18,879 bases of DNA from an uncultured Muribaculaceae bacterium. GTDB taxonomy: Bacteria; Bacteroidota; Bacteroidia; Bacteroidales; Muribaculaceae. Position 1 is the stretch's first letter, and each line of letters starts with the position of its first letter. The position numbers and the translations under genes were made by a program. The notes beneath the pieces were generated by a model. That model made no database searches. It had not been told where the DNA came from and worked only from the letters and a program-made list of their open reading frames with translations. Shown here piece after piece: positions 1 to 8,040 of the stretch. Where the stretch lies: assembly GCA_934590135.1 (NCBI GenBank), contig CAKTOT010000039.1:1-18879 (forward strand). The letters run 5' to 3'.

Positions 1-255
1 GAACGTGCTACACTGTACGTGCCCGAAGAAGCCATTGAGGCATACAAGGCCGCTCCCGAATGGAAAAACTTCAAGAACATCTTGCCCATCAAGGACGGCG
101 TGAATGACGTGGCGGCGGACGAGGCGCAAGTCGTTGCCACCGAATACCACGACCTGTACGGCAGACGCCTCGAAGCACCGGCCGAGCGCGGCATCACCAT
201 CCGCACGGACGTCTACAGCAACGGCTCTCGCCGAACCCTCAAGGTCTTGCGCTGA
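1..255 (+). CDS. C-terminal end of a BspA-like leucine-rich-repeat surface protein (partial)
   Basis: The reading frame is open from the first base, so the gene starts upstream of the window and only its last 84 codons are present. The visible start reads ATLYVP, then EAYKAAPEWKNF and NILPI. This is the usual last repeat of LRR_5/BspA-like proteins in Bacteroidales, where a 'LYVP...Y+...W..F..I.PI' motif closes the repeat array. After it comes a short tail with YDLYGRRL-like sequence (here YHDLYGRRL) and the ending RRTLKVLR, which resembles the short C-terminal sorting tail of Bacteroidales secreted proteins. Such proteins are usually exported to the cell surface and are often adhesin-like; the role here is inferred from family only. 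An intrinsic terminator follows about 20 nt after the stop codon. The family call is fairly safe, but the number of repeats and the signal peptide cannot be seen. Confidence 0.75.
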   Translation, partial: ERATLYVPEEAIEAYKAAPEWKNFKNILPIKDGVNDVAADEAQVVATEYHDLYGRRLEAPAERGITIRTDVYSNGSRRTLKVLR

Positions 256-275
256 CGCCCTGACACTACGGACAA

Positions 276-323
276 AGACAATATCGGCCACCTGGATATC
301 CGTCTCGGTGGCCGTTGTTTTTT
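276..323 (+). terminator. Intrinsic terminator after the LRR protein gene
   Basis: The arms CGGCCACC (285-292) and GGTGGCCG (307-314) pair perfectly around a 14-nt loop. Flanking ACAA and TTGT can extend the stem across a small bulge. A T-rich tract (TTGTTTTTT) follows directly. It separates the LRR gene from the next transcription unit. Confidence 0.8.
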
Positions 324-418
324 GGGGAGGGATATGATAATCGGCCTTGGTGGCCTTTAGTTCCATCGGCGGAAATACACAGCGCGAAGCGTATGATGCA
401 AGTATCAAAAATAATGTG

Positions 419-426
419 TATCTTTG
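419..426 (+). promoter_or_regulatory. Bacteroidetes-type -7 box (TATCTTTG) for the GDPD fusion gene
   Basis: TATCTTTG matches the TAnnTTTG consensus exactly and lies 42 nt upstream of the start codon at 469. I see no convincing TTTG -33 element at the expected spacing, so the call rests on the -7 box and its position. TATC (419-422) and GATA (430-433) form a small inverted repeat over the box. Confidence 0.6.
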
Positions 427-468
427 AGCGATAAATCTATTCAATAATCCTATAAATCATTACCCTAT

Positions 469-3411
469 ATGATTAAGAGATTGACATTGGCCGTTGCAAT
501 GGCGCTGGCGGTGTTGTCTGTATCGGCCAAACCGAAATTTGTAGGCCACCGCGGTAGCCTCTACGGGCTCGAAAATTCCGTGGAGTCGTTTACGAACGGT
601 GCCAAGATGGGTTATCAGTATCTGGAGACGGACTTCAAGGTGACCAAGGACTTGCAGTTTGTGTGCACGCACGATGATGACCTCACCCGACTTGGCGGCA
701 CCCTGAGCATTGCCTCCTCGACACTCGAACAGTTGCAGGCCGAGCCACTGTCTCAAACTCGTAGCGGCGTGACCTATACCGGTCGCCTGTGCTCCGCCAA
801 GGAGTATCTGGATGCCTGCCGTCAGTATAATGTGCTGCCGCTCATAGAGCTCAAATGGGCCACCGGTATCAACAGCAATGACTGCTCCAATATTCCGTTG
901 CTGATAAAATTCATCGAAGAGCAAGGCTTCCGTGACAAGTGCATCATTCTGACATCTATGAAGCCGTGTCTGGAATATATCCGCAAAAACTATCCCGACA
1001 TCACCCTGCAATTCCTGACGGGGCAGTACTGGGCCAATCATTTTGACTGGTGTGTGGCTCAGGGCATAGACGTGGACATTCAGGCCGGATACTTTGACAA
1101 GTCTACGGTCGAGAAATTCCACGAGGCCGGGCTCAAAGTCAATATGTGGACGCTGAACTCCGATGCCGATTACGTGAAATACGGCAACTGGGGCTGCGAC
1201 TTCGTGACCACCGACTACCTCGACCCCAAGACCGTGTCCGAACTGGACCCATCGGCATCCATCGTCCCCAATAAGGTGGACTACCCCGTCAACAACCTGC
1301 TCGCTCGCGGCAATTACAATCCGCATGCCGAAGGTCCGTACTCAATTCCGGTCGTCATTGACGGTACAGTACGTACGGTCGCCCTGTATGGTTCGGTATG
1401 GAGTGCCACGGTCGAGAAAGACGGTTCGGCAGTCGTGTATGATTTCGATGCCCAAGGTCACGCTGCCAAGGCGCGTAAGATGCCCGTGGATGTTGCCGTC
1501 AAGTCTGTCGCCTATACAGCCGACGGTTACCTGTTGGCGTTTACAGATGCTAAGGCTGCATCAGAGGGAGGCAATACTCTCGTGATATATACTTGGGACG
1601 ATGCCGAGGCTCAGCCGCGAGTGCTCACAGAGGTAGCCGTGCCCGCGCCGGATGCTGCCGAGAGTGTCGAATCGGGCCAACGCATTGCCGTCTCGGGCAA
1701 ACGTAACGACCTTAAGATCTACTTCCCGACGCGCACGGCACAGGCTGCGACATTGAACTTCTGTGCCGTACGCATCAAGGACGGTAAGGCAATCAAAACA
1801 TCGGTTGCCGCCACGGATATTGCCGCCGCCGCGCTTGCCGACTGCCGCGTCGTGGTGACACCGACATCGCGTGACCATATCTTGGTAATGTCTGATAATG
1901 AGCGGTTGAGTCGCGAGTATTCCTTTGATTGGGATGAGGGTGTGATGAAAGCATATACCGAGCTTGACCCGACGACTGTCGAGGCCGTATGCTTCTTCCG
2001 TCGCGGATCCAAGCCTTATATTGCGACGGTAGCTGACAGTGGCAAGATGTCTTTTGCCGCATACTATGCCGGCAAGGCCGAACCATTGGAAGAAGTCGCC
2101 TCAATCGCCACCGGAGTCACACCGCAAGCGGAGACATTTGTAGGCGTCGAGGAGGGCTCTTTCGGTATCCGGGTGCATATGCTTGGCGGCGGCCGGATGG
2201 CCTCGGTGCAGATGCATAACGATACACAAATCGAGCCGATAGAGAACGCGGAATTTGTAGCCGAGCGCGTATGGCAACGCAGTGTCGCCACCAAAGATGC
2301 GCCTGCCGAAATTATAGACGGCACCAATGCCCAGCAGGGTACAGCCGTGTATGGACGCTTCTATATCAACGACAAGTCCACGAAGAAGCTCAATATCTTC
2401 GATACCAATGGAAATCTGACCACGCTGGCCGGAGGCGTCGGATATGGGTGCTGCCGCGACGATTACGGCAACGTGATAGTGCGCAACGATGTTTCTTCCG
2501 GCGCAACGCACGAGTTCTTGATATATGGATTGGTAAGCAATGAAGGAAAATTCGTAACGGCGTCCGAACCCATATCCGTCACCTGCGAAGTGCCCGTCGC
2601 CGGACAGACCAACTTTATCAGTGCCTCGGGCAATGTCCTCGGCGAAGGCGGACACATATACCTGTATCCGAACAAGGCTGTGGCAATCAATATCATCTAT
2701 ATGTCAGAAGGCAAGGTCGTCAAGTATGCCACAAAGGAAGGCTTGGCCATGACCGGCACGACCGCAGGATACGTATATCCCATAGATGATGACACCGAGA
2801 ACTGGCTGTACCAAATTCGCGGAACCGGTATTTACCGCTACAGTGGCGGCGAAAATAAAGCCGTGTCCATCACGCGTTCAAACACCACCGCTCCGGCACG
2901 CAACAGCACTACCGGATGCGCATACTTCGTATATCGTGGCCACGAATTTCTGGTGCATAACTCCGGCAAGAACTATCTCGGAGGCATCACCATACGCAAC
3001 CTCACCACCGATAAAGTCATAGCCTCGTTTGATCCGCTCGGAGACAAGGGCTATACATCCGGCGGCAATTACTCCGTGTCCAATTGGATTATTCCGGAAG
3101 TCGATAATGCTTCCAATAGCATCAATATCTACCAATACTGTCCGGCAAACGGTTTGGCTATCACCAAGCTGTACGATAAAAACCAAGGCGTCGAAGAAGT
3201 CGCGGTTTCGGCCGATGCCCCGACGCTCAAGGTGGTAGTCGATGGCGGCACGCTGTACGCCGTCGGTGCCGAGCGCTTTACGGTGTACTCGCTTGACGGC
3301 ATTGCTCGGCTGCGTGCCTACTCCGGCAATGTGGACGTGACAGCCCTTGCACGAGGCATATACATCGTGGCTGCCGAAGACGGCCGTACTGCCAAAGTCG
3401 CCATCCGATAG
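469..3411 (+). CDS. Secreted glycerophosphodiester phosphodiesterase domain protein with large C-terminal extension and sorting tail
   Basis: This 980-residue protein starts with a signal peptide (residues 1-20, MIKR then a hydrophobic stretch ending SVSA). A GDPD domain follows, at about residues 22-250. The signature residues are visible: HRG at 27-29, EN at 35-36, ETD at 53-55, HDDDLTR from 68, ELKW from 127, and a closing TTDYLDP. These fit the metal-dependent phosphodiesterases that hydrolyse glycerophosphodiesters to glycerol 3-phosphate and an alcohol. Residues of about 260-915 are not a standard part of GDPD. They consist of repeated beta-rich segments such as YTADGYLLAF, DDYGNVIV and TGIYRYSGG, which suggests a propeller-like fold. 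The last 60 residues (VYSLDG...GIYIVAAEDG...KVAIR) look like a Por/type-IX sorting tail. Probable location is the outer surface or periplasm, acting on phospholipid head groups; the substrate is not known. It has its own -7 box and is probably monocistronic. Confidence 0.85.
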   Translation: MIKRLTLAVAMALAVLSVSAKPKFVGHRGSLYGLENSVESFTNGAKMGYQYLETDFKVTKDLQFVCTHDDDLTRLGGTLSIASSTLEQLQAEPLSQTRSGVTYTGRLCSAKEYLDACRQYNVLPLIELKWATGINSNDCSNIPLLIKFIEEQGFRDKCIILTSMKPCLEYIRKNYPDITLQFLTGQYWANHFDWCVAQGIDVDIQAGYFDKSTVEKFHEAGLKVNMWTLNSDADYVKYGNWGCDFVTTDYLDPKTVSELDPSASIVPNKVDYPVNNLLARGNYNPHAEGPYSIPVVIDGTVRTVALYGSVWSATVEKDGSAVVYDFDAQGHAAKARKMPVDVAVKSVAYTADGYLLAFTDAKAASEGGNTLVIYTWDDAEAQPRVLTEVAVPAPDAAESVESGQRIAVSGKRNDLKIYFPTRTAQAATLNFCAVRIKDGKAIKTSVAATDIAAAALADCRVVVTPTSRDHILVMSDNERLSREYSFDWDEGVMKAYTELDPTTVEAVCFFRRGSKPYIATVADSGKMSFAAYYAGKAEPLEEVASIATGVTPQAETFVGVEEGSFGIRVHMLGGGRMASVQMHNDTQIEPIENAEFVAERVWQRSVATKDAPAEIIDGTNAQQGTAVYGRFYINDKSTKKLNIFDTNGNLTTLAGGVGYGCCRDDYGNVIVRNDVSSGATHEFLIYGLVSNEGKFVTASEPISVTCEVPVAGQTNFISASGNVLGEGGHIYLYPNKAVAINIIYMSEGKVVKYATKEGLAMTGTTAGYVYPIDDDTENWLYQIRGTGIYRYSGGENKAVSITRSNTTAPARNSTTGCAYFVYRGHEFLVHNSGKNYLGGITIRNLTTDKVIASFDPLGDKGYTSGGNYSVSNWIIPEVDNASNSINIYQYCPANGLAITKLYDKNQGVEEVAVSADAPTLKVVVDGGTLYAVGAERFTVYSLDGIARLRAYSGNVDVTALARGIYIVAAEDGRTAKVAIR

Positions 3412-3601
3412 TCTCCGGCATCTTCCATTCTCCCCCTACTGCGGCGGGTCGCCTATGCACGGCGCCCCGCCGCATTGCTTATGCCGGAGCGGCGAAGGAT
3501 GGCCTCTTGGGTCAGTTGCCAAGACTTATGCACCGTTTATTTGAGATAGCCGAAGGCTATTTCCCGAAAAGTCTTTCGGTCTATTTAACAAACATTTGAT
3601 G
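3412..3601. other. Intergenic stretch with small hairpins, no gene seen
   Basis: No credible coding frame lies between the GDPD gene and the promoter of the next gene. Three small inverted repeats are visible. GCGGCGGG (3441-3448) pairs with CCCGCCGC (3466-3473), close to the stop codon, but without a T tract, so it is a weak terminator candidate. ATAGCC-GAA-GGCTAT lies at 3546-3560, and CCGAAA-AGTC-TTTCGG at 3564-3579. The last two are adjacent and might form a paired structure that ends upstream transcription. Confidence 0.5.
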
Positions 3602-3630
3602 TTGCGCATAATAAATAATCACTAACTTTG
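3602..3630 (+). promoter_or_regulatory. Promoter of the M6 metalloprotease gene (TTG-N18-TAACTTTG)
   Basis: TAACTTTG (3623-3630) matches TAnnTTTG exactly. A TTG lies 18 nt upstream (3602-3604), close to the spacing of Bacteroidetes -33/-7 promoters. The box begins a perfect inverted repeat, TAACTT-TGT-AAGTTA (3623-3637). The predicted start gives a leader of roughly 85 nt, which is very A-rich just before the start codon at 3723; A-rich leaders rather than Shine-Dalgarno sites are usual in this phylum. Confidence 0.75.
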
Positions 3631-3722
3631 TAAGTTAATAAGTATCCATCGTCCTTCGCGGACGAGCAAAACAGACAAAACAAAAGATATACACACATAA
3701 AAAAAACATAAACACACTTTTT

Positions 3723-6185
3723 ATGAAATTGCAACGTAAACTCGTCACGCTGATGACTTTGGGTCTTGCCCTCAGCGCAGCTGCCGTGCCCGCCAAACAC
3801 GGTGTACGCACCGTGACACAGCCCGACGGAACGACTATCGAAGTCCGCATCGTGGGCGACGAATATCTACATTACATGGTTACGAATGACGGAAATATCG
3901 TCAGCCGAGATGCAGACGGACGCTACTGCTATGCTAAGGTCGCTACAGACGGCCGCATCCTCTCCACCGGCGTCGCCGTCACCAAGAAAGATGCACCCGA
4001 ACTCAATGTCACCAATCTTCGTGACATCAACACCTCCGAGCTGCGCGAACAGCGTATACAGGCACGCCATGCGACACCGCAACGCCTCAAGTCCAACACC
4101 CGTTCCACCGGCGATCCCAGCAAAGGTATAGGCCGATTCACCGATTTCCCCGCCAACGGCGAAGTGCGTGCGCTGGTACTGCTGGTCCAGTACAAGGATG
4201 TCAAGTTCACTCTTTCCGACCCCAAGACATACTTCGATGATATGCTCAATAAGGACGGATTCAACCAGTACGGCGGCACCGGATGTGCGGCCGAATACTT
4301 CCGCGAAAGCTCCAACGGACAATTCCGCCCCGTTTTCGATGTCTTCGGCCCGGTGACCCTAGGCCAAAACCGCAGCTACTATGGCGGCAACGACTACTAT
4401 GGCGATGACTCGCAGCCCTACTTGATGGTAACTCACGCACTTACATTACTCAAGGACCAAGTAGACCTGAGCAAGTATGATGCCGATAACGACGGATATG
4501 TAGACAACGTATACGTATTCTATGCCGGACAGGGCGAAGCATCGTACGGCTCGGAAGAAACCGTATGGCCTCACTCGGCACACATCAACGACTACGGCGT
4601 CAAGTACAGTGCCAACGGTAAGCAGGTCAATCGCTATGCCACCTCCAATGAATGGGAACAGAATCGCCCGGATGGTGTGGGTACTTTTATACACGAGTTC
4701 AGCCACGTGCTCGGTCTCCCCGACTTGTATTGCACCAGCTACAACACCGCCGTTACGGATATCACCCCCAGCGCGTGGAGCGTACTTGATTACGGCCCCT
4801 ACAACAACCAGGGCCGTACCCCGCCGACATATTCGGTATATGAGCGCAACGCCATGGGTTGGATTGACCTTAAAGAGCTCAAGGAGGCCGAAACGGTATC
4901 TCTCAATCACATTGAGAATACCAATGAGGGTTGTATAATACATACCTACGGCACAAATGGCGCCGTCAACCCCAACGAATTTTTCCTGCTCGAAAATCGC
5001 CAGCAAACAGGCTGGGACAAGTATCTCCCCGGCCACGGAATGCTGATATGGCATATCGACTATAATGCCACGGTTTTCAATCGTAATACTGTAAACAATA
5101 CCACGCACCAATACGTAGACATCGAAGAGGCCTGTGGTAAGGCTGACAGCGGCAGCGCTGCCGTTATGGCCGGATATGCCTTCCCCGGTACAGCCAAAAA
5201 TACATCCTTCACGTCCGAGACAACTCCGGCCTTGAAAACTTGGGCCAATGTGGCTGTGGATGTGCCCATTACAAATATCGAGGAAGACGGCAACGTCATC
5301 ACCTTCGACGTCTGCGGCGGCGGATCCCCCGTGCCGGCGCCCGTCGCTCTCGAGCCCAAAGACAAAACAGCCGAATCTTTCGTCGCCAATTGGCAGCCTG
5401 TCGAGGGTGCTACCGACTACCGCCTGACGGTATGGGCTGTGGGCGAAGGCGCTCCCGCGACCGAAACCGCCGATTTCGGCACCTCTACAACGGCTACACT
5501 GCCCGAGGGATGGACTTCTACGGCCAATGGCGTATACACTACCGCTGCAAGCTGCGGCAAGGCCGTTCCGTCTCTCAAATTCAGTCAGGACGGTGCTTAT
5601 TTGATTACGCGCACATTCCCCAGCCCCATCAAGTCCGTATCGCTGTGGATTAAGGGTCAGACTGCTACGAGCGACTGCACAATCAGCTTGGAGAGCCCCG
5701 ACGATCAGGGATGGGCCACCTTTAAGACTATATCTGTCAGCACTTACAACAACAAGGGCGCCGTCGTTACGATAAACGAGATACCTGCCAACACTTTTGC
5801 ACTTCGCATATACTACAACAAAGGAAATCGCGGCAACGTTGCCATAGACGATGTGGCTGTCACCTACGGCGCATCAACCTATGTTCTCGACGGATTTGAT
5901 GCAGTAAGCACCGAGGGCGCCACTTCGATGCGCGTTTCCGCCGTTAAGGGTGTCAATAAGTATCGTTACAGCGTACGCGCTTTTGTCGGCAGTACGCGCT
6001 CGGCCGAGTCCAATGTCATCGAGCTGACACTCTCCGACGCTGTGGAAGATATTTTGGCGGACGATGCAAACGCCCCCGTCGAATACTTCAACCTCCAAGG
6101 TGTGAAAGTCGGCGCCGACAACCTCACCCCCGGCATATATGTACGCCGTCAGGGTCGAACCATATCCAAAGTTGCCATCCGCTGA
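3723..6185 (+). CDS. Secreted M6-family zinc metalloprotease with FN3-like region and C-terminal sorting tail
   Basis: The 820-residue product begins with a signal peptide (about residues 1-24, ending AAAVPA). A propeptide-like region runs to about residue 140. The M6 peptidase domain (immune inhibitor A class) follows, with HEFSH at 324-328, G331 and D334 giving the HExxHxxGxxD zinc site. A D-rich loop at 253-261 (DADNDGYVD) is typical of the family and probably binds calcium. FFLLENRQQTGWD near 418 and GHGMLIWHIDY near 440 are conserved M6 segments. From about 535 an FN3-like segment (VALEP...FVANWQPVEGATDYRL) begins. A beta-sandwich module at about 583-710 (ending VAIDDVAVTYG) interrupts or follows it. 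The last 45 residues (YFNLQGVKV...TPGIYVRRQG...KVAIR) form a sorting tail almost identical in ending to that of the upstream GDPD protein. The likely role is cleavage of extracellular protein or peptide; the target is unknown. Confidence 0.92.
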   Translation: MKLQRKLVTLMTLGLALSAAAVPAKHGVRTVTQPDGTTIEVRIVGDEYLHYMVTNDGNIVSRDADGRYCYAKVATDGRILSTGVAVTKKDAPELNVTNLRDINTSELREQRIQARHATPQRLKSNTRSTGDPSKGIGRFTDFPANGEVRALVLLVQYKDVKFTLSDPKTYFDDMLNKDGFNQYGGTGCAAEYFRESSNGQFRPVFDVFGPVTLGQNRSYYGGNDYYGDDSQPYLMVTHALTLLKDQVDLSKYDADNDGYVDNVYVFYAGQGEASYGSEETVWPHSAHINDYGVKYSANGKQVNRYATSNEWEQNRPDGVGTFIHEFSHVLGLPDLYCTSYNTAVTDITPSAWSVLDYGPYNNQGRTPPTYSVYERNAMGWIDLKELKEAETVSLNHIENTNEGCIIHTYGTNGAVNPNEFFLLENRQQTGWDKYLPGHGMLIWHIDYNATVFNRNTVNNTTHQYVDIEEACGKADSGSAAVMAGYAFPGTAKNTSFTSETTPALKTWANVAVDVPITNIEEDGNVITFDVCGGGSPVPAPVALEPKDKTAESFVANWQPVEGATDYRLTVWAVGEGAPATETADFGTSTTATLPEGWTSTANGVYTTAASCGKAVPSLKFSQDGAYLITRTFPSPIKSVSLWIKGQTATSDCTISLESPDDQGWATFKTISVSTYNNKGAVVTINEIPANTFALRIYYNKGNRGNVAIDDVAVTYGASTYVLDGFDAVSTEGATSMRVSAVKGVNKYRYSVRAFVGSTRSAESNVIELTLSDAVEDILADDANAPVEYFNLQGVKVGADNLTPGIYVRRQGRTISKVAIR

Positions 6186-6239
6186 TATTCGGTCGAAACT
6201 ATATTGACGTATCACCCGTTTGCAATACAAAGCATCGAG

Positions 6240-6593
6240 ATGAAATCCTCGGACAACACACAGATGACCATAGCCGAACTCCAAACGACGGTAGATCGGT
6301 GGATTAGGTCTGTAGGTGTGAGGTATTTCTCGCCATTAACCAATACCGCCATCCTCGCCGAAGAAACCGGCGAGGTGGCACGGCTGATGGCTCGTATATA
6401 CGGCGACCAGTCCTTCAAGGAGGGCGAGGACCCCTCGGCTCTCGGCGACGAATTGGCCGACGTACTTTGGGTTGTGGCCGCCATCGCCAACCAAACGGGC
6501 GTAGACCTCAATGAAGCCCTACGACACAATATTGCCAAGAAGACCACCCGTGATGCACATCGCCATCACGATAATCCCAAACTGAAACAATAA
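6240..6593 (+). CDS. MazG-like nucleotide pyrophosphohydrolase
   Basis: This short all-alpha protein of 117 residues fits the single-domain MazG family. That family hydrolyses nucleoside triphosphates, often non-canonical ones, to monophosphate and pyrophosphate using magnesium. The metal-binding pattern is present: EETGE at 41-45 and ELAD at 71-74, within GDELADVLWVVAAIANQTG. I chose the ATG at 6240. A second in-frame ATG at 6264 (MTIAELQ) is equally plausible and matches how related proteins usually begin; a TTG at 6204 is less likely. The gene lies 54 nt after the metalloprotease stop and 24 nt before deoC, with no promoter visible in either gap. Co-transcription with deoC is therefore likely and suggests a shared role in cleaning up nucleotides. 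Confidence 0.85.
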   Translation: MKSSDNTQMTIAELQTTVDRWIRSVGVRYFSPLTNTAILAEETGEVARLMARIYGDQSFKEGEDPSALGDELADVLWVVAAIANQTGVDLNEALRHNIAKKTTRDAHRHHDNPKLKQ

Positions 6594-6617
6594 CAACATA
6601 ATAACACGCTACAAATT

Positions 6618-7511
6618 ATGACCGAACAAATTGATAAGTATCACCAGGCGATAGCCGCAAGCAAGGTGACGACAGACGATGCCTTCGTGGCTGCCGAAGT
6701 GAAACGCATACTCGATGAACATCTCAAGGAGAATATGACGCAAGACGTCTATCGCTTCCTGTTCAACACCATCGATCTGACCACGCTCAAGGCCACCGAC
6801 TCGCAGCGTAGTGTCGCCGCATTTACCGAGCGCGTCAACGCCTTCGAGACCGAGCACCCCGACTTGAAGAATGTCGCCGCTATATGTGTATATCCCAATT
6901 TTGCGCAAGTGGTGCGTGCCGTCCTCGAAGTCAGCGAAGTTGACATCGCATGCGTCAGCGGCAACTTCCCCGCTTCGCAAGGCTTCCTCGAAACCAAGAT
7001 TGCCGAGACAGCCCTCGCCGTCAAAGACGGAGCCGACGAAATTGATATAGTGCTCAATGTGGGCGCCTTCCTCGATGGCGATTACGAGAGCGTATGCGAC
7101 GAAATTACCGAGCAAAAGCACGCCGCCGGCGACTCCATACTTAAGGTTATCCTCGAAACCGGAGCGCTGAAATCCGCTCAGGCAATACGCGACGCCTCGG
7201 TATTGTCGTTGTACAGCGATGCCGACTTCCTGAAAACCTCCACCGGTAAGGAATACCCCGGAGCCACCCTCGAGGCCGCATACGTCATGGCTCAGTGCAT
7301 CAAAGAGTATTACGAGAAGACCGGCAAGCGCGTGGGCTTCAAGGCTTCGGGCGGCGTAGCCACCACCGAAGAGGCTGTACAATACTACACCGTCATCAAA
7401 GCCGTCCTCGGCGAGGAATGGCTAGACAACCACTACTTCCGCATCGGAGCGTCGCGCCTGGCCAACAACCTGCTCTCCGACATCCTGGGCACGCCTGTAA
7501 AGTTCTTCTAA
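6618..7511 (+). CDS. deoC: Deoxyribose-phosphate aldolase
   Basis: A 297-residue class I aldolase that splits 2-deoxyribose 5-phosphate to acetaldehyde and glyceraldehyde 3-phosphate during deoxynucleoside breakdown in the cytoplasm. The Schiff-base lysine is K206 in DFLKTSTGK, and the second active-site lysine is K242 in VGFKASGG. The aspartate in DEIDIVLN (D143) matches the acidic residue of the proton relay. NTIDLTTLKATDS near the start is the usual DeoC strand-1 motif. At 297 residues it is longer than the E. coli enzyme (259); the extra length is an N-terminal helix region, as in the longer Bacteroidetes form. It follows the MazG-like gene by 24 nt and precedes the CD225 gene by 52 nt. 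No terminator is visible downstream, so transcription may continue. Confidence 0.96.
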   Translation: MTEQIDKYHQAIAASKVTTDDAFVAAEVKRILDEHLKENMTQDVYRFLFNTIDLTTLKATDSQRSVAAFTERVNAFETEHPDLKNVAAICVYPNFAQVVRAVLEVSEVDIACVSGNFPASQGFLETKIAETALAVKDGADEIDIVLNVGAFLDGDYESVCDEITEQKHAAGDSILKVILETGALKSAQAIRDASVLSLYSDADFLKTSTGKEYPGATLEAAYVMAQCIKEYYEKTGKRVGFKASGGVATTEEAVQYYTVIKAVLGEEWLDNHYFRIGASRLANNLLSDILGTPVKFF

Positions 7512-7563
7512 GACACCCTACCCCGACGCGTAAAGTTATCCACTCAAATCGCAGCAATGATTT

Positions 7564-8037
7564 ATGGCTGAAATACTTGTATATATCCATCGCAACGGTC
7601 AGCAGCAAGGCCCGTACACACTGCCTCAGTTGACATTGATGACGCTGACCCCCGATACACCGGTATGGTATGAGGGCCTGGCTGATTGGATGCCGGCATC
7701 GCAGGCCCCGTTGACCGCCACGCTTTTCAATGCGCAAGACTCCGTGCCGCCCGCTTCCACCCCGAGAATGCCACAACGATGCAACGATGTCAAGCCGTCA
7801 ACATATCTCGGATGGGCCATAGTCTCGTGCATACTTTGCTGTTTGCCACTGGGTATAGTGGCCATAATCTATGCAGCACAAGTCAATGACAAATGGCTTC
7901 GCGGCGACTATGACGGAGCATATCGTGCTTCACAAAACGCCCAAATTTGGACCATAGCGGCCATTGTCCTCGGCATCATAAGCAGTGTCGTAATCTCAAT
8001 GGTACAGCCTGCCTTATGGGGCTTGGCATTGCACTGA
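7564..8037 (+). CDS. GYF_2 and CD225/dispanin-like membrane protein
   Basis: The 157-residue protein has two parts. Residues about 4-55 form a GYF_2-type domain, with IHRNGQQQGPYTLPQL followed by WYEGLADWMPA, a fold generally thought to bind proline-rich peptides. After a proline-rich linker, residues about 78-145 form a CD225/interferon-induced transmembrane-like unit with two hydrophobic segments (about 82-106 and 128-150). A cytosolic loop between them reads NDKWLRGDYDGAYRAS. The paired cysteines C92-C93 in the first segment resemble the cysteine cluster that is lipidated in animal IFITM proteins; whether that happens here is not known. The bacterial family has no settled function. The stop codon is 3 nt before the next start, so the two are probably made together. 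The chosen ATG at 7564 gives the complete GYF fold. Confidence 0.85.
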   Translation: MAEILVYIHRNGQQQGPYTLPQLTLMTLTPDTPVWYEGLADWMPASQAPLTATLFNAQDSVPPASTPRMPQRCNDVKPSTYLGWAIVSCILCCLPLGIVAIIYAAQVNDKWLRGDYDGAYRASQNAQIWTIAAIVLGIISSVVISMVQPALWGLALH

Positions 8038-8040
8038 CAG

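Noticed and set aside
460..1326. 288-codon open frame on the minus strand opposite the GDPD gene
   Set aside because: It is the mirror of a well-supported gene with clear catalytic motifs. The product has no recognisable domain, and long antisense frames are common in GC-rich coding sequence.
6609..7382. 257-codon open frame on the minus strand opposite deoC
   Set aside because: It is antisense to a clear DeoC with both active-site lysines and has no family features.
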